This document shows, in pieces, positions 8,479 through 17,376 of a DNA stretch of 64,000 nucleotides. Origin of the DNA: Salinarchaeum sp. IM2453 (GTDB lineage Archaea; Halobacteriota; Halobacteria; Halobacteriales; Salinarchaeaceae); NCBI RefSeq assembly GCF_019693215.1, contig NZ_CP081183.1:279226-343225 (forward strand), written 5' to 3'. The stretch's first letter is position 1. The number at the start of each line of letters is the position of its first letter. Made by a program: the position numbers and the translations under genes. A model generated the notes under the pieces. The model did not search any database. It had not been told where the DNA came from and was given only the letters and a program-made list of their open reading frames with translations.

Positions 8479-8925
8479 ATGTCAGAACGACAACCGTGGA
8501 TCGCCGGGATTTTGGCACTGATATATCCCGGACTTGGACATGTATACCTTCGCGAATGGGGACGAGCAGTCATGTGGTTCGTGTTAGCTCTGGTTGCGGC
8601 AGTGATTGTGATTCCGGAACACGCATTTGACAGTTTTGAGGCGTCTCCAAGTTTTGACGGGCTGCTTGAAGCAACAGAGATAATCCAAGCAGAAACAGAG
8701 CCACTCGGAATTGCAACGCTTGGTGTTATTGTTGGGTTCAGTGTAATCGATGCATTTGTGCTTGCTCGGCGTTCCTCTACGGACAGTACTGATGAGCAAC
8801 TAGAACCAAAGACAGAAAAACCAAAATGTCCCGAATGTGGGAAGCCGCTTGATGAAGATTTAGACTTCTGTCACTGGTGTACGACAAAAATCGATAAAAA
8901 GAAGATAGAACGAGAAGAGGACTAG
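8479..8925 (+). CDS. Membrane protein with C-terminal zinc ribbon
   Basis: This 148-residue protein begins with a short hydrophobic motif seen in TM2-like proteins (AGILALIYPGLGHVYLREW). It has two or three membrane helices, at about residues 7-25, 30-48 and 78-95. A soluble tail then carries a zinc ribbon, CPECGKPLDEDLDF then CHWC. Such small membrane zinc-ribbon proteins are common in haloarchaea, and I know no function. It starts two bases after the aroD stop, so it is surely co-transcribed with it, but that need not mean a shared pathway. It converges with DHQ synthase II, whose stop is only three bases away. Confidence 0.7.
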   Translation: MSERQPWIAGILALIYPGLGHVYLREWGRAVMWFVLALVAAVIVIPEHAFDSFEASPSFDGLLEATEIIQAETEPLGIATLGVIVGFSVIDAFVLARRSSTDSTDEQLEPKTEKPKCPECGKPLDEDLDFCHWCTTKIDKKKIEREED

Positions 8926-8928
8926 TTC

Positions 8929-10110
8929 TTATTTTTCGATGATCTTCTCATCAATCGCCTCGCCGAAGTGGCGCGCAGTCTGTTCATAGTAAACTAAAAT
9001 TTCATCTCCGGCAGATAAATCAGTAACCGCTTTCCGATCGTCTGGAGTTGGGACTTTAATTGTTTCCGCATTCTGAAGAAGAGTCTCAATACGGTCAGTT
9101 CCATCTTCTGTTTCTACTTCTGCTTCGATGCGGAACATTGGACGTTGCTCAATTTTTGCTCGTCCAACAACTGCTTCCCGGGTTTTTCCGTTACGGTTGA
9201 CAATCTGGACTTCGTCACCACTCTCAAGCTCAGAGAGATACTTTGTTTCCCCACCAGGAGTTCGTACATATGCGTGGACAGCACCTGCATTAACCCGAAA
9301 CGGTCGGGAAGCAACATATGGCGAATCGGCAGTTTCAGCGTGGACAAAGAAAAGTCCGCGAGACATAGACCCGACAAGCATCCCTTCGTCATGATCAAGT
9401 AGTTTCCCGGTATCGACACACACGCGATCAGCAGATCCTGCACGTTCAACAGATGTTACCTCAGCCCAAGTTAGATCAAGTGTTTCTCGTTCAAGCTCGT
9501 CTCGTACTTCAACCGTTTTATGAATCTCACTGGGATCGTCAGTATCCAAGAGTACAGCGTCGGCTCCAATCTCAAGCGTTTCGTATGCAGTCTGAGCTTC
9601 TTTTGCAGTAGTTACCCCTGCAACGAGTTCTGTTTCCTCGCCGATACGGGCGATCAGGTTCTCAAGCGGAATGATTTGCCAATCTTCACCGATAACTATC
9701 GTATGATCTGCTGTTTTGGCCGCTTCCTCAGCAAATGCCTCGTAATTCTCATCTAGAATTCGGATGTAAGCACCATTTGCTGCATCATCTGAGCGACGAA
9801 GAGCCGAAATATCAGCAGACCCGGAGAAGTCTTCTGGAAGAGATACACTTCCGTCACCTTCTCCATTTTTCCCCACAATGACAGCATCGGAAGAGACATC
9901 CTGCTGACTATGTTCCTCAAGCCTGTCAGCATCGCCACCACTACGGAACGCTGCTATATTGACATCGCCGAGATCACGGACGCGTTCAACATCAGTATCA
10001 TCTACTAATACCCAATCAACTCCGGCTTCAATTCCAGCAGTGATGCGCTTTTTTCTTTTTTCCCAGTTACCGACAGCTGAATCAGCTTTGAGCCAGACGG
10101 ATCGTGTCAT
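8929..10110 (-). CDS. 3-dehydroquinate synthase II (archaeal type)
   Basis: This 393-residue protein belongs to the archaeal dehydroquinate synthase II family. The family oxidatively deaminates and cyclises 2-amino-3,7-dideoxy-D-threo-hept-6-ulosonate to 3-dehydroquinate with NAD. It starts [20 protein letters not shown], the standard haloarchaeal N-terminus, at ATG 10110. An open frame extends further upstream to 10287 but is not conserved. Family landmarks include [32 protein letters not shown] and [14 protein letters not shown]. With the ADH synthase gene upstream at 10325 it forms the archaeal entry to aromatic biosynthesis, replacing DAHP synthase and AroB. It reads in the same direction as trpC-B-A. 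Confidence 0.92.
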   Translation of the reverse strand: MTRSVWLKADSAVGNWEKRKKRITAGIEAGVDWVLVDDTDVERVRDLGDVNIAAFRSGGDADRLEEHSQQDVSSDAVIVGKNGEGDGSVSLPEDFSGSADISALRRSDDAANGAYIRILDENYEAFAEEAAKTADHTIVIGEDWQIIPLENLIARIGEETELVAGVTTAKEAQTAYETLEIGADAVLLDTDDPSEIHKTVEVRDELERETLDLTWAEVTSVERAGSADRVCVDTGKLLDHDEGMLVGSMSRGLFFVHAETADSPYVASRPFRVNAGAVHAYVRTPGGETKYLSELESGDEVQIVNRNGKTREAVVGRAKIEQRPMFRIEAEVETEDGTDRIETLLQNAETIKVPTPDDRKAVTDLSAGDEILVYYEQTARHFGEAIDEKIIEK

Positions 10111-10224
10111 TATTGTATTCACTCGCAGTCCGGTGGCTTGAACGTGGCGATTGAAACTGATCCTGACAAGAACATAGTCAACTACCATTTCGATGAAAAG
10201 ACAACCGAATACTACTGAATTACA

Positions 10225-10320
10225 TAACAGTAACACCGCCTGAAACGCCGGGATTCTCTCGCTGACTGGACATAGCCCTACCCGCAACGGAGCCGGAAGT
10301 CCACCTCGCTATCTAGTTTA
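10225..10320 (-). repeat. Short GC-rich relic resembling IS200/IS605-type ends
   Basis: Read on the minus strand, this approximately 95-bp stretch runs from GATAGCGAGGTGGAC to GGCGTTTCAGGCGG. It is conspicuously GC-rich against its surroundings and echoes the TAGCGAGG left end and hairpin-plus-GG right end of the larger elements in this window. It separates the ADH synthase gene from the DHQ synthase II gene. No ORF is present. The assignment rests on similarity of the ends only. Confidence 0.35.
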
Positions 10321-10324
10321 GAAG

Positions 10325-11104
10325 CTATCGAAAGTGTTCCATTGCTGTTTCGACATCTTCATTCTCGTGTATAATCGCCGAAACAGCAGCAGTGATCGAT
10401 TCAGGATTATCGTGCTGGAAAATCGATCTACCCATCGAAACGCCAGCACCACCAGCATCAAGCGCACCACGAGCCATCTCGATAGTTTCTCTGTCACTAC
10501 TGCGGCTTCCACCGGCGATAACGACCGGGAGTTGAGTTGATTCAATAACGTGCTTGAAACTCTCTGGGTCACCACTGTATGCGGTTTTGACAATGTCCGC
10601 ACCGACTTCTTCTGCAAGACGAACAGCATGTCCAAGGGACTCTGCGTCATGCTCATCAATGTCTGGACCTCGTGCGTACGCCATTGCTAAGGTTGGAATA
10701 CCGTAGGAGCTTGCTGTACTGGTGAGTTTACCCAGAGCCTCAAGCTGCTCGCGTTCGAACTTGCTTCCAACATTGATGTGGAACGAAACGGCATCGGCTC
10801 CAGCACGAATGGCATCTTCAACAGTGCCGGTTTGTCGTTTATCATTTGAATCGGGGCCAATTGATGTAGAAGCATTGAGATGAACGATATATCCTGCACC
10901 GTTTTTGTTCGGATGTACGCGAGGAGCAATCCCTTTCTGGGTTAGAACTGCATCTGCCCCGCCCGCAGTTACCGCGCTGATAGTTGATTCAATGTCTTTG
11001 AGACCCTTTACGGCCCCAAGTGTGATACCATGGTCCATCGGAACGATAAGAAATCGGCCATCAGTGCCGATTCTATTAAGTCGTGCTTGAAGTCCTGCTG
11101 TCAT
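10325..11104 (-). CDS. 2-amino-3,7-dideoxy-D-threo-hept-6-ulosonate (ADH) synthase
   Basis: This 259-residue class I aldolase-family protein makes the seven-carbon precursor of dehydroquinate from aspartate semialdehyde in archaea. The catalytic Asp24 is in VPMDHGITLG. Tyr143 lies in MAYARGPDID. The Schiff-base Lys173 is in DIVKTAYSGDP, and the phosphate site is in VIAGGSRSSDRETI. Fructose-bisphosphate aldolases of archaea share this fold. Position next to DHQ synthase II and the trp genes argues for the aromatic pathway. It lies 33 bp downstream of trpA on the same strand, so it may be the tail of a trpCBA transcript. Confidence 0.88.
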   Translation of the reverse strand: MTAGLQARLNRIGTDGRFLIVPMDHGITLGAVKGLKDIESTISAVTAGGADAVLTQKGIAPRVHPNKNGAGYIVHLNASTSIGPDSNDKRQTGTVEDAIRAGADAVSFHINVGSKFEREQLEALGKLTSTASSYGIPTLAMAYARGPDIDEHDAESLGHAVRLAEEVGADIVKTAYSGDPESFKHVIESTQLPVVIAGGSRSSDRETIEMARGALDAGGAGVSMGRSIFQHDNPESITAAVSAIIHENEDVETAMEHFR

Positions 11105-11137
11105 AATGATTGTATGAGAGACTGTGGCAATCTCGTT

Positions 11138-11974
11138 TTATTTTCCTTCCGGTTCTGGTGCGGAAGAGATCTGTCCGCGCTGTGCTCCAGTTGTAAGCTC
11201 CTGAGATAATGACCGAAGCTTGTCAGCCGTTTCTTGTACAGGTCGGTTCTGTTCGGTGCCTTCTGCAATGATATCTACAAGTGCACTGCCAACAATAATA
11301 CCGTCTGCGCCTGCATTGATAATTTGTTCGGCGTGATCGCCAGTTTTGATTCCAAATCCAACTGCTTTTGGTAAGTCCCAGTCAGCAATCCGGTCTAGAC
11401 TTTCCTCGGTCTGGGACGAAAGTTCATCCCGCGCTCCTGTCGTGCCAAGACGAGCCTGAACATAGACATATCCGGATCCAAGTTCTCTGATTCGATCAAG
11501 CCGGTGACCTTTGGTTGTTGGTGCAACAATAAAAATGAGGTCTAGACCAAACTCATCACAGACATCGTGAAGAGGATCAGCCTCCTCTGCTGGCAGATCC
11601 GGAACGACGAGACCATCAATTCCGGCGTCTGCTGCGCGCTCGACAAACGCACCTGGGCCCTTCTCATCCCCGTATTGATAGATGAGGTTATAGTAAGTCA
11701 TACAGACAAGGGGGACATCGACATCAAGGTCAGCAACAAACTCAAAAAACCGGTTGGGTGTCATTCCGGAAGACAGGGACCGGACTGTCGCTTCACGGAT
11801 TGTTGATCCATCTGCAACGGGATCAGAGAATGGAAGGCCGAGCTCAACAACATCAGCGCCGCCTTCGACCACCGCTTCGACATAAGCAAGTGATGACTCA
11901 TAGTCTGGATCGCCAGCGGCAAGATATGGTACGAATGCTGGACCGTCGTCAAACGCATTAGCGATGTCGCTCAT
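11138..11974 (-). CDS. trpA: Tryptophan synthase alpha subunit
   Basis: This 278-residue TIM-barrel subunit releases indole from indole-glycerol phosphate. The catalytic pair is seen as Glu44 in [10 protein letters not shown] and Asp55 in VADGSTI. The phosphate loop [11 protein letters not shown] and [12 protein letters not shown] are typical. It overlaps the trpB stop by four bases (the ATGA arrangement, 11971-11974), which implies coupled translation of the alpha and beta subunits that form the alpha2-beta2 complex. The proline-rich, acidic C-terminus (SSAPEPEGK) extends slightly past the bacterial length. Nothing suggests loss of function. Confidence 0.95.
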   Translation of the reverse strand: MSDIANAFDDGPAFVPYLAAGDPDYESSLAYVEAVVEGGADVVELGLPFSDPVADGSTIREATVRSLSSGMTPNRFFEFVADLDVDVPLVCMTYYNLIYQYGDEKGPGAFVERAADAGIDGLVVPDLPAEEADPLHDVCDEFGLDLIFIVAPTTKGHRLDRIRELGSGYVYVQARLGTTGARDELSSQTEESLDRIADWDLPKAVGFGIKTGDHAEQIINAGADGIIVGSALVDIIAEGTEQNRPVQETADKLRSLSQELTTGAQRGQISSAPEPEGK

Positions 11975-13212
11975 GTATGATCACCCTCAAACAGGCTGAG
12001 ATCTGGTGCATTTTCAATGTCATATGACCCCGTCTCCTCGATAACCGTTTCGAGGTCTTTGTCTCCACGGCCAGACACATTGATTACGACTGACTCCCCA
12101 AGCTCGTCTGCATGCTTTTCCAAGTATCCGAACGCATGGGCTGTCTCGAGAGCAGGAATGACACCCTCATCAGCAGAAAGTCTGTGGAACGATTCAAGAG
12201 CGACGCGGTCGCCTACATTTACAGCATTAACTCGTCCAATATCGACCAAATGAGCCAGCTCAGGGCCAACAGCAGAATAGTCAAGGCCAGCAGAAACAGA
12301 ATGAGATTCCATGATCTGACCACTTGAGTCCTGTAGTAGCTTTGTTCGGGCCCCGTGTAGAATACCCTCGTCACCTGTCGATAGCGTTGCAGAGTTCGGG
12401 GCTACGCCGCGCTCTTCATCAATTTCAAGTGAAGATCCGCCAGCTTCCACAGCGTACAAGTCAACGGATTCGTCGTCAACAAAGTGGTGGAAGGTACCGA
12501 TTGTATTTGATCCTCCGCCAGCACAGGCAATTACAGCGTCCGGTTGATGACCAATCTCTTCTTCAGCCTGCTTTCGAGTTTCTTCGCTAATTACAGACTG
12601 GAAATCACGAACCATTGACGGGAATGGATGGGGACCAACGATTGATCCGATAACGTAGTGTGTATTTTCGACAGATTCTGCCCAGTCACGCATTGTCTCT
12701 GAGATCGCTTCTTTCAGTGTTCCGCGGCCAATGTCAACTGGATTAACATCCGCTCCGTTAATCAGCATACGGAATACATTTGGTCGCTGGCGATTGATAT
12801 CGGTACGACCCATATAGATTTCACATGGCATATCAAGATGTGCAGCTGCCATAGCAGTGGCAGTACCGTGTTGCCCAGCACCAGTCTCAGCGATGATCCG
12901 TTCTTTGCCCATGTACTTTGCCAGTAATACCTGTCCAAGAGCATTATTCAGTTTGTGTGCTCCTCCGTGGAGAAGGTCCTCTCGCTTGAGATAAACGTCA
13001 GTGTCGTACCGATCACTCAAGCCTTCAGCGTACTGTAACGGGGTTGGCCGACCACCAAATCGTTGTAACCGCTGTCGGAATTCGTCCATGAAGCCGTCCT
13101 TGTTGTTAAGGACGTACTCCTCGTATGCTGTTTCAAGTTCCTCAAGTGCAGGCATTAACACTTCAGGAACGTACTGTCCGCCGTAATCGCCGAATTTGCC
13201 ATCTGTACTCAT
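11971..13212 (-). CDS. trpB: Tryptophan synthase beta subunit
   Basis: This 413-residue PLP enzyme joins indole with serine. The PLP lysine is Lys87 in [14 protein letters not shown], the phosphate-binding loop is [15 protein letters not shown], and the N-terminus [16 protein letters not shown] matches the TrpB1 type that works with TrpA. Further landmarks are [10 protein letters not shown] and [12 protein letters not shown]. The gene lies 43 bp downstream of trpC and overlaps trpA by four bases. The trpC-B-A order is the haloarchaeal one, in which the remaining trp genes (D, E, G, F) are usually in a second locus. None of those is in this window. Confidence 0.95.
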   Translation of the reverse strand: MSTDGKFGDYGGQYVPEVLMPALEELETAYEEYVLNNKDGFMDEFRQRLQRFGGRPTPLQYAEGLSDRYDTDVYLKREDLLHGGAHKLNNALGQVLLAKYMGKERIIAETGAGQHGTATAMAAAHLDMPCEIYMGRTDINRQRPNVFRMLINGADVNPVDIGRGTLKEAISETMRDWAESVENTHYVIGSIVGPHPFPSMVRDFQSVISEETRKQAEEEIGHQPDAVIACAGGGSNTIGTFHHFVDDESVDLYAVEAGGSSLEIDEERGVAPNSATLSTGDEGILHGARTKLLQDSSGQIMESHSVSAGLDYSAVGPELAHLVDIGRVNAVNVGDRVALESFHRLSADEGVIPALETAHAFGYLEKHADELGESVVINVSGRGDKDLETVIEETGSYDIENAPDLSLFEGDHT

Positions 13213-13255
13213 ATTTATATTATTTTTGTGATTGCTATGTCTGTCTATCGATACA

Positions 13256-14047
13256 TCAACTAATGTGAGGAGTTGTTAGCTGGCGCGTGTTTTTACGAAT
13301 GGTCTGCATGTCAAGTTTTGATCCGTGATCCATTATTGCACTACCAATAAGCAATCCATCGGCGCCAGCAGATTGCATTCTTTCTACGTCCTCAGGCGTC
13401 TTAATTCCGCTTTCTGCAATAACTGTGACATCATCAGGAACTGTAACTTCAGAAAGTACAGTTTCAACTGTTGAAAGATCAACCGTGAGTTCTGTGAGAT
13501 CACGGTTATTGATACCAATAATTTGTGCTCCCGAGTTAACTGCTTCTTGGAACTCAGCAGAGGTATGTGTTTCAACAAGAACATTGAAACCACGGTCGCG
13601 TGCTGCCGTAATCATCGACTCAAGATCATCAAGAAATCGAGCAATGAGCAAAACTGCGTCTGCTTTGACTGCATCTAACTGGGATTCCTCAAGAATGAAG
13701 TCCTTTCGCAGAACCGGGATATCAACAGACTCTCGGACTGAAGCGAGCATTTCTACCGATCCATCAAAGTGCTCTGGTTCGGTAAGAACGGATAATGCAG
13801 CGGCTCCTCCATCAGCCATCGCCTCAGCAAGTTCAACCGGATTATCAGAACGTTTGCCAGCAGTCGTTGGGCTTGTTGGTTTGATTTCAGCAATAACCGG
13901 TATACGGCCATCACCAGCCGCACGAGTAAGTGCATCGGATAGGCTCTGGGCTTGAACAGAGATTCGACCGCTGGGCGAGGAGCGGTTCCGAGCCTGCGAA
14001 AGAATATTAGATACCGCCGGATTTATTTCGTCATCAATACCCATCAT
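13256..14047 (-). CDS. trpC: Indole-3-glycerol-phosphate synthase
   Basis: This 263-residue TIM-barrel enzyme closes the indole ring. Catalytic residues are visible in [11 protein letters not shown] (Lys), [14 protein letters not shown] (Lys in the general acid position), [13 protein letters not shown] (Asn) and [14 protein letters not shown] (Glu). [12 protein letters not shown] is the phosphate site. Two adjacent Met codons (14047 and 14044) could both start it. It is the first gene of the trpC-trpB-trpA run. Its upstream region (14048-14275) contains the left end of the TnpB element, so its own promoter lies within the short stretch before about 14100. Confidence 0.93.
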   Translation of the reverse strand: MMGIDDEINPAVSNILSQARNRSSPSGRISVQAQSLSDALTRAAGDGRIPVIAEIKPTSPTTAGKRSDNPVELAEAMADGGAAALSVLTEPEHFDGSVEMLASVRESVDIPVLRKDFILEESQLDAVKADAVLLIARFLDDLESMITAARDRGFNVLVETHTSAEFQEAVNSGAQIIGINNRDLTELTVDLSTVETVLSEVTVPDDVTVIAESGIKTPEDVERMQSAGADGLLIGSAIMDHGSKLDMQTIRKNTRQLTTPHIS

Positions 14048-14275
14048 TGTTCATTAACGGACGGATATGTACATAAGACTTGCGGGAAGCGATCAGCATA
14101 AGATAGCGCGGAGCCCCCTTCCTCAACGAGCAGCGCAGAGAGACGCCTGTCTCTCAAGCAGCGCAGTAGGGAGGGGAGGAGCGCGTCACGTCCCTCCACT
14201 AACACTGCTATCTGCACTCAACTCCCCCAATACTTAATAAAAGAATCTAACTGAATCGAAAACGCTGAAACACAT

Positions 14276-15520
14276 ATGGAAGTGCGTCGGACATTGCCAG
14301 TGAAACTCGTTGTGGCCGACAGCGACAGAGACGCACTTCTCGAAACCATTGACCAATATAAACACTGCGCCAACACGACCAGCGACCACTGCTGGGACGA
14401 GAACGACTACAAGAAAACAGCCAAGTACGCTGTCAAAGACGAACTGTACCACGACCTCAAAGCAACCCACGACTTGACGGCGAATCTCGTCCAGCAAGCC
14501 ATCTTCCAAGCCGTTGAAGCCGTCAAATCTGGCGTCGAACGCCTCGAAAAGAACGAAGACACCAGCCGACCCGAGTTTACCGCTGACACCGCTCGCTACG
14601 ACAAACGCGCTGCGACCTTCCACGACGACCACGTTTCCTTGTCGACCGTGGACGGGCGTATCGAGGCTGACTATGTTCTCCCGGTAGACGAGACAAACAC
14701 ACCGTTCGAAGAGTACCTCAACGACGACGAGTGGGAGTTTCGCACCAGTACACTCCACTACAAGCCCTTCGACGACGAGTTCTGGTTGCACATCGGCTTC
14801 AAACGGATCGAGGAAGCCACCGACAGCACACAAACTGACGCCGCTGTCCCCGAGAACAGGACAGTCCTCGGGATCGACCTCGGCGTCGAAAATCTTGCGG
14901 TCGCGTCAACCGGGCGGTTCTGGACGGGTAACGAACTCGACCACTGGCACCGTGAGTTTCAACAGCGGCGGGGTGACCTCCAACAAACCGGCACACAGGA
15001 GGCCCACCGCACGCTCCAGCGCGTCTCAACAAAAGAAACGGCCTACTACAAGCAGTATTTGCATATCGTCGCCAACGAGATCGTCGAAGAAGCGGTCGAA
15101 CACGACTGTTCGGTGATCGCCTTCGAGGATTTAATTGACATCCGCAAACGAGCACAGGGGGCGACGTGGCATCACCGCTGGCGATTCAACCGCCTGTATG
15201 AGTACGTCGAGTACAAAGCGAAGGCCTACGGGATCGACGTTGAGGAGTTAGAACGGAGTCCGCAGGCGAAGACGGTGCCAGCCTACTACACCTCACAGCG
15301 ATGCAGCAGTTGTGGGTTTACCCACGAGGACAACCGCCCCACGCAAGCGCACTTCGAGTGCCAGAAGTGTGGCTACGAGAATCACGCCGACTACAACGCC
15401 GCCAAGAACGTGGCAGTACGCTGCTGTCGCCGGCTACTCCGTCGCAACCAGACTGGGGGCGACGGAGGCGCACCCGTAGACGTTGCGCTGAATGGCGGGA
15501 CGATGACCGTGAACGTGTAA
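14276..15520 (+). CDS. tnpB: RNA-guided endonuclease TnpB
   Basis: This 414-residue TnpB appears intact. Its RuvC-like nuclease residues are Asp201 in LGIDLGVENLAVAS, Glu284 in IAFEDLIDIR and Asp372 in HADYNAAKNVA. The zinc finger uses Cys343, Cys346, Cys362 and Cys365 (CSSCGFTH and CQKCGYENH). The N-terminal half (about 1-180) corresponds to the WED/REC region. TnpB proteins use an omega RNA from the element's right end to cut empty donor or target sites, favouring retention of the element. The codon and GC pattern differs from neighbouring host genes. The C-terminal tail after Asp372 is about 40 residues, ending TMTVNV. Confidence 0.93.
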   Translation: MEVRRTLPVKLVVADSDRDALLETIDQYKHCANTTSDHCWDENDYKKTAKYAVKDELYHDLKATHDLTANLVQQAIFQAVEAVKSGVERLEKNEDTSRPEFTADTARYDKRAATFHDDHVSLSTVDGRIEADYVLPVDETNTPFEEYLNDDEWEFRTSTLHYKPFDDEFWLHIGFKRIEEATDSTQTDAAVPENRTVLGIDLGVENLAVASTGRFWTGNELDHWHREFQQRRGDLQQTGTQEAHRTLQRVSTKETAYYKQYLHIVANEIVEEAVEHDCSVIAFEDLIDIRKRAQGATWHHRWRFNRLYEYVEYKAKAYGIDVEELERSPQAKTVPAYYTSQRCSSCGFTHEDNRPTQAHFECQKCGYENHADYNAAKNVAVRCCRRLLRRNQTGGDGGAPVDVALNGGTMTVNV

Positions 15521-15650
15521 GCACTGAAGCCCCTTGGACGGGGAGCCAGGCCTCTCCGTGCCACCTCATCGGTGGCCAGAACGGGGGTCCATGTCAAAGC
15601 CCCACCCTCAACGAGCGAACGCCTTGTGGGTGAGCGAAGTAGGGTGGGTA
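15400..15650 (+). ncRNA. Candidate omega RNA (right-end guide RNA scaffold) of the TnpB element
   Basis: In this element type the guide RNA overlaps the 3' part of tnpB and runs to the right end. Downstream of the tnpB stop lie at least two strong inverted repeats: CCACCTC near 15561 with GGTGG near 15571, and the terminal hairpin at 15600-15649. The guide would be the 16-20 bases just past the terminal hairpin. Haloarchaeal tnpB genes are known to give sense-overlapping 3' transcripts. The 5' limit given is a guess. Confidence 0.45.
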
Positions 15651-15751
15651 GTTTACTGGTCTAGTAATCATCTGATAGGTGGGTCTGTAGACGGTTATTC
15701 GCTTTTCTATTGATAACTGGTTGATTTTTTTGGAGGCACAACAGAAACAGG

Positions 15752-15824
15752 GTGAACTACGCCTGCCTACTCACCGACTTCGGCGGCTCCTTGAGAACGG
15801 GGACATAGCCTGCAGAAGTTAAAT
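15752..15824 (+). repeat. Type C structured repeat, copy 1
   Basis: This is one of four approximately 75-nt non-coding repeats that begin GTGAACT and end near GCAGAAGTTAAA. It contains CTCCTTGAGAACGGGG in the middle. A stem pairs CCGACTTCGG-type bases in the centre. The other copies are at 19198 (split by an insertion), 42825 and 49046. It lies between the TnpB element and dnaG. Confidence 0.7.
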
Positions 15825-15907
15825 ATATGTGCTGTTAAGTACCAAGTGTATTCGTCCATGACTATCTTCATGGATAGTTTCACTCATCACCATTCACTCA
15901 TGTCATC

Positions 15908-15912
15908 GGAGG
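15908..15912 (+). promoter_or_regulatory. Shine-Dalgarno sequence of dnaG
   Basis: GGAGG is placed nine bases before the dnaG ATG at 15922 and is complementary to the archaeal 16S rRNA 3' end. Many genes here look leaderless, so this marked site supports both the chosen start and a leadered transcript. Confidence 0.6.
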
Positions 15913-15921
15913 CGATCACAT

Positions 15922-17181
15922 ATGCAACATACAGGAAAATATCTCATACACGCACGAATCGAAGCAGATGGGGTGGTCGAGCGAAGTGATGTCGTTGGAG
16001 CCATCTTCGGACAAACAGAAGGATTGCTGGGCAAAGAACTTGAGTTGCGAAACTTGCAGAATGCATCAAAAGTTGGACGGATTGATGTGGAGATTGATAG
16101 TAATCAAGGGCGTTCAGTTGGGGAAGTAACAATTGGAACGACGTTAGACCGGGTTGAGACGGCCACAGTAGCTGCAGCACTGGAAACGATCACGCGAATC
16201 GGACCTTGTGAGGCATCAGTGACCGTTACAGAAATTGAGGACGTACGAGCTGCCAAGCGTAAAGAGGTCGTTGATCGGGCGCATGAGTTGTTAATTGAGT
16301 CATTTGATGGCGGGATGACTGGTGAAGAAATTATTGAAGAGGTCAGACGACGAGTTCGAAAAGATGAGATAACAACTTATAAAGGACTACCAGCTGGGCC
16401 CAATGTGGCCACAAGTGATGCAATTGTTGTTGTTGAAGGGAGATCGGATGTGTCGCGTCTATTAGAGGCAGGGATTAAGAATGCAATCGGAGTTGAAGGC
16501 ACAGATATTCCAGAAGAAATCGGCAGACTGACTCAGTCACGAACAACAACGGTATTCTTCGATGGTGACCGTGGCGGGGAGTTATTGCTTAAGGAGCTTA
16601 ACCAGATTGGAGCAATTGATTATGTTGCCGTAGCACCGGAGGGTCAGTCTGTCGAGGATCTATCTCGTAGAGAGATACTAGAAGCATTGAGACAAAAAGT
16701 GACATACAGCACTGTCGAAAACCCGATGTCTGCAATCGATCAGGACGAGATAGCTGGAAAGAGTACACAGAAAAATCAAGACAAACACACAGATGTTGAG
16801 CAGGATGATAAGCAAGTTGCTAGCACTGATGGAGCAGGGAAGATTATAAAAGAACGCAAAACAGAAACCACAGAGCCAACGACAGTACGGGATTATGTTA
16901 AGAAAGTTATCAAGCAGGAAGCCGGAGAAGTATATCTCCTTGATAAAGACCAGAATGTGCTGACCACTGATAGCGCAGAGAGTGCATTTGGAGTCATCGA
17001 GACAGCAGACGAAGTCCCGGAGACAGTGATACTTGATGGTTCAATATCACAGCGAATACTTGATGTTGCAGCACAGCGCGGAGTCGACCGAATTATTGGA
17101 ACCGCAAAAGAACAATACACAAAGCAGCCAACCAATGTCCGTGTACAGACAGCCGACAAGATTCTTTCTGGTCCTCGTTGA
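15922..17181 (+). CDS. dnaG: Archaeal DnaG primase-like protein
   Basis: This 419-residue TOPRIM protein carries Glu172 in VVVEGRSDVSRLL and the DxD pair Asp214/Asp216 in VFFDGDRGGELLLKEL. The N-terminal region (about 1-150, MQHTGKYLIHARIEADGVVERSD) is the archaeal DnaG-specific domain. Residues about 275-335 form a low-complexity, charged linker. A C-terminal domain follows (VRDYVKKVIKQEAGEVYLLD). In archaea DnaG makes short RNA primers in vitro and co-purifies with the exosome, where it aids poly(A)-rich substrate binding. Either role is possible. Replicative priming is mainly done by PriSL. The start is supported by a Shine-Dalgarno site. Confidence 0.92.
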   Translation: MQHTGKYLIHARIEADGVVERSDVVGAIFGQTEGLLGKELELRNLQNASKVGRIDVEIDSNQGRSVGEVTIGTTLDRVETATVAAALETITRIGPCEASVTVTEIEDVRAAKRKEVVDRAHELLIESFDGGMTGEEIIEEVRRRVRKDEITTYKGLPAGPNVATSDAIVVVEGRSDVSRLLEAGIKNAIGVEGTDIPEEIGRLTQSRTTTVFFDGDRGGELLLKELNQIGAIDYVAVAPEGQSVEDLSRREILEALRQKVTYSTVENPMSAIDQDEIAGKSTQKNQDKHTDVEQDDKQVASTDGAGKIIKERKTETTEPTTVRDYVKKVIKQEAGEVYLLDKDQNVLTTDSAESAFGVIETADEVPETVILDGSISQRILDVAAQRGVDRIIGTAKEQYTKQPTNVRVQTADKILSGPR

Positions 17182-17310
17182 ACTTCTTCAACCGTTGAGG
17201 CTGCCTTTTCGATCTACTTTGTCCTCCAACAGAGCATAATATAAAAGATCAAACATCGGCTTGAGTGTCTGAAATTGCATCAGTAAACAGTACACGATGT
17301 TTTGAGCGTG

Positions 17311-17350
17311 TCACCTGCTCGGGGGGCAAGCCCCGAGGCATTCGCCTTGA
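17311..17350 (+). repeat. Type D hairpin element, copy 1
   Basis: A 7-bp perfect stem, CTCGGGG at 17318-17324 with CCCCGAG at 17331-17337, encloses the loop GGCAAG. The 3' flank GCATTCGCCTTGA is shared with copies at 23294 and, in modified form, at 39054 (minus) and 55261. It lies between the convergent ends of dnaG and the DUF92 gene, where it might also serve as a terminator hairpin. Confidence 0.65.
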
Positions 17351-17376
17351 TTATTCTGTGAAAATTAGTATTCAAC

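Larger units (their letters stand above)
14100..15660 (+). mobile_element. TnpB-only IS200/IS605-type (IS1341-like) element
   Basis: The unit consists of an intact tnpB flanked by two similar hairpins. The left one (about 14114-14176) contains CCTCAACGAGC and closes with GCAGTAGGGAGGGG. The right one (about 15600-15649) contains CCTCAACGAGC and closes with GAAGTAGGGTGGG. Similar sub-terminal hairpins at both ends are what the Y1 transposase TnpA recognises. No tnpA is present here or elsewhere in the window, so movement would need a partner in trans. GC content is plainly higher than in trpC and dnaG on either side, which fits recent arrival. The exact outer boundaries are uncertain by some tens of bases. 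Confidence 0.75.

Noticed and set aside
14234..14833. 199-residue minus-strand frame opposite tnpB.
   Set aside because: It is a shadow of the tnpB coding sequence with Val/Phe/Gly-rich composition and no acidic halophilic character.
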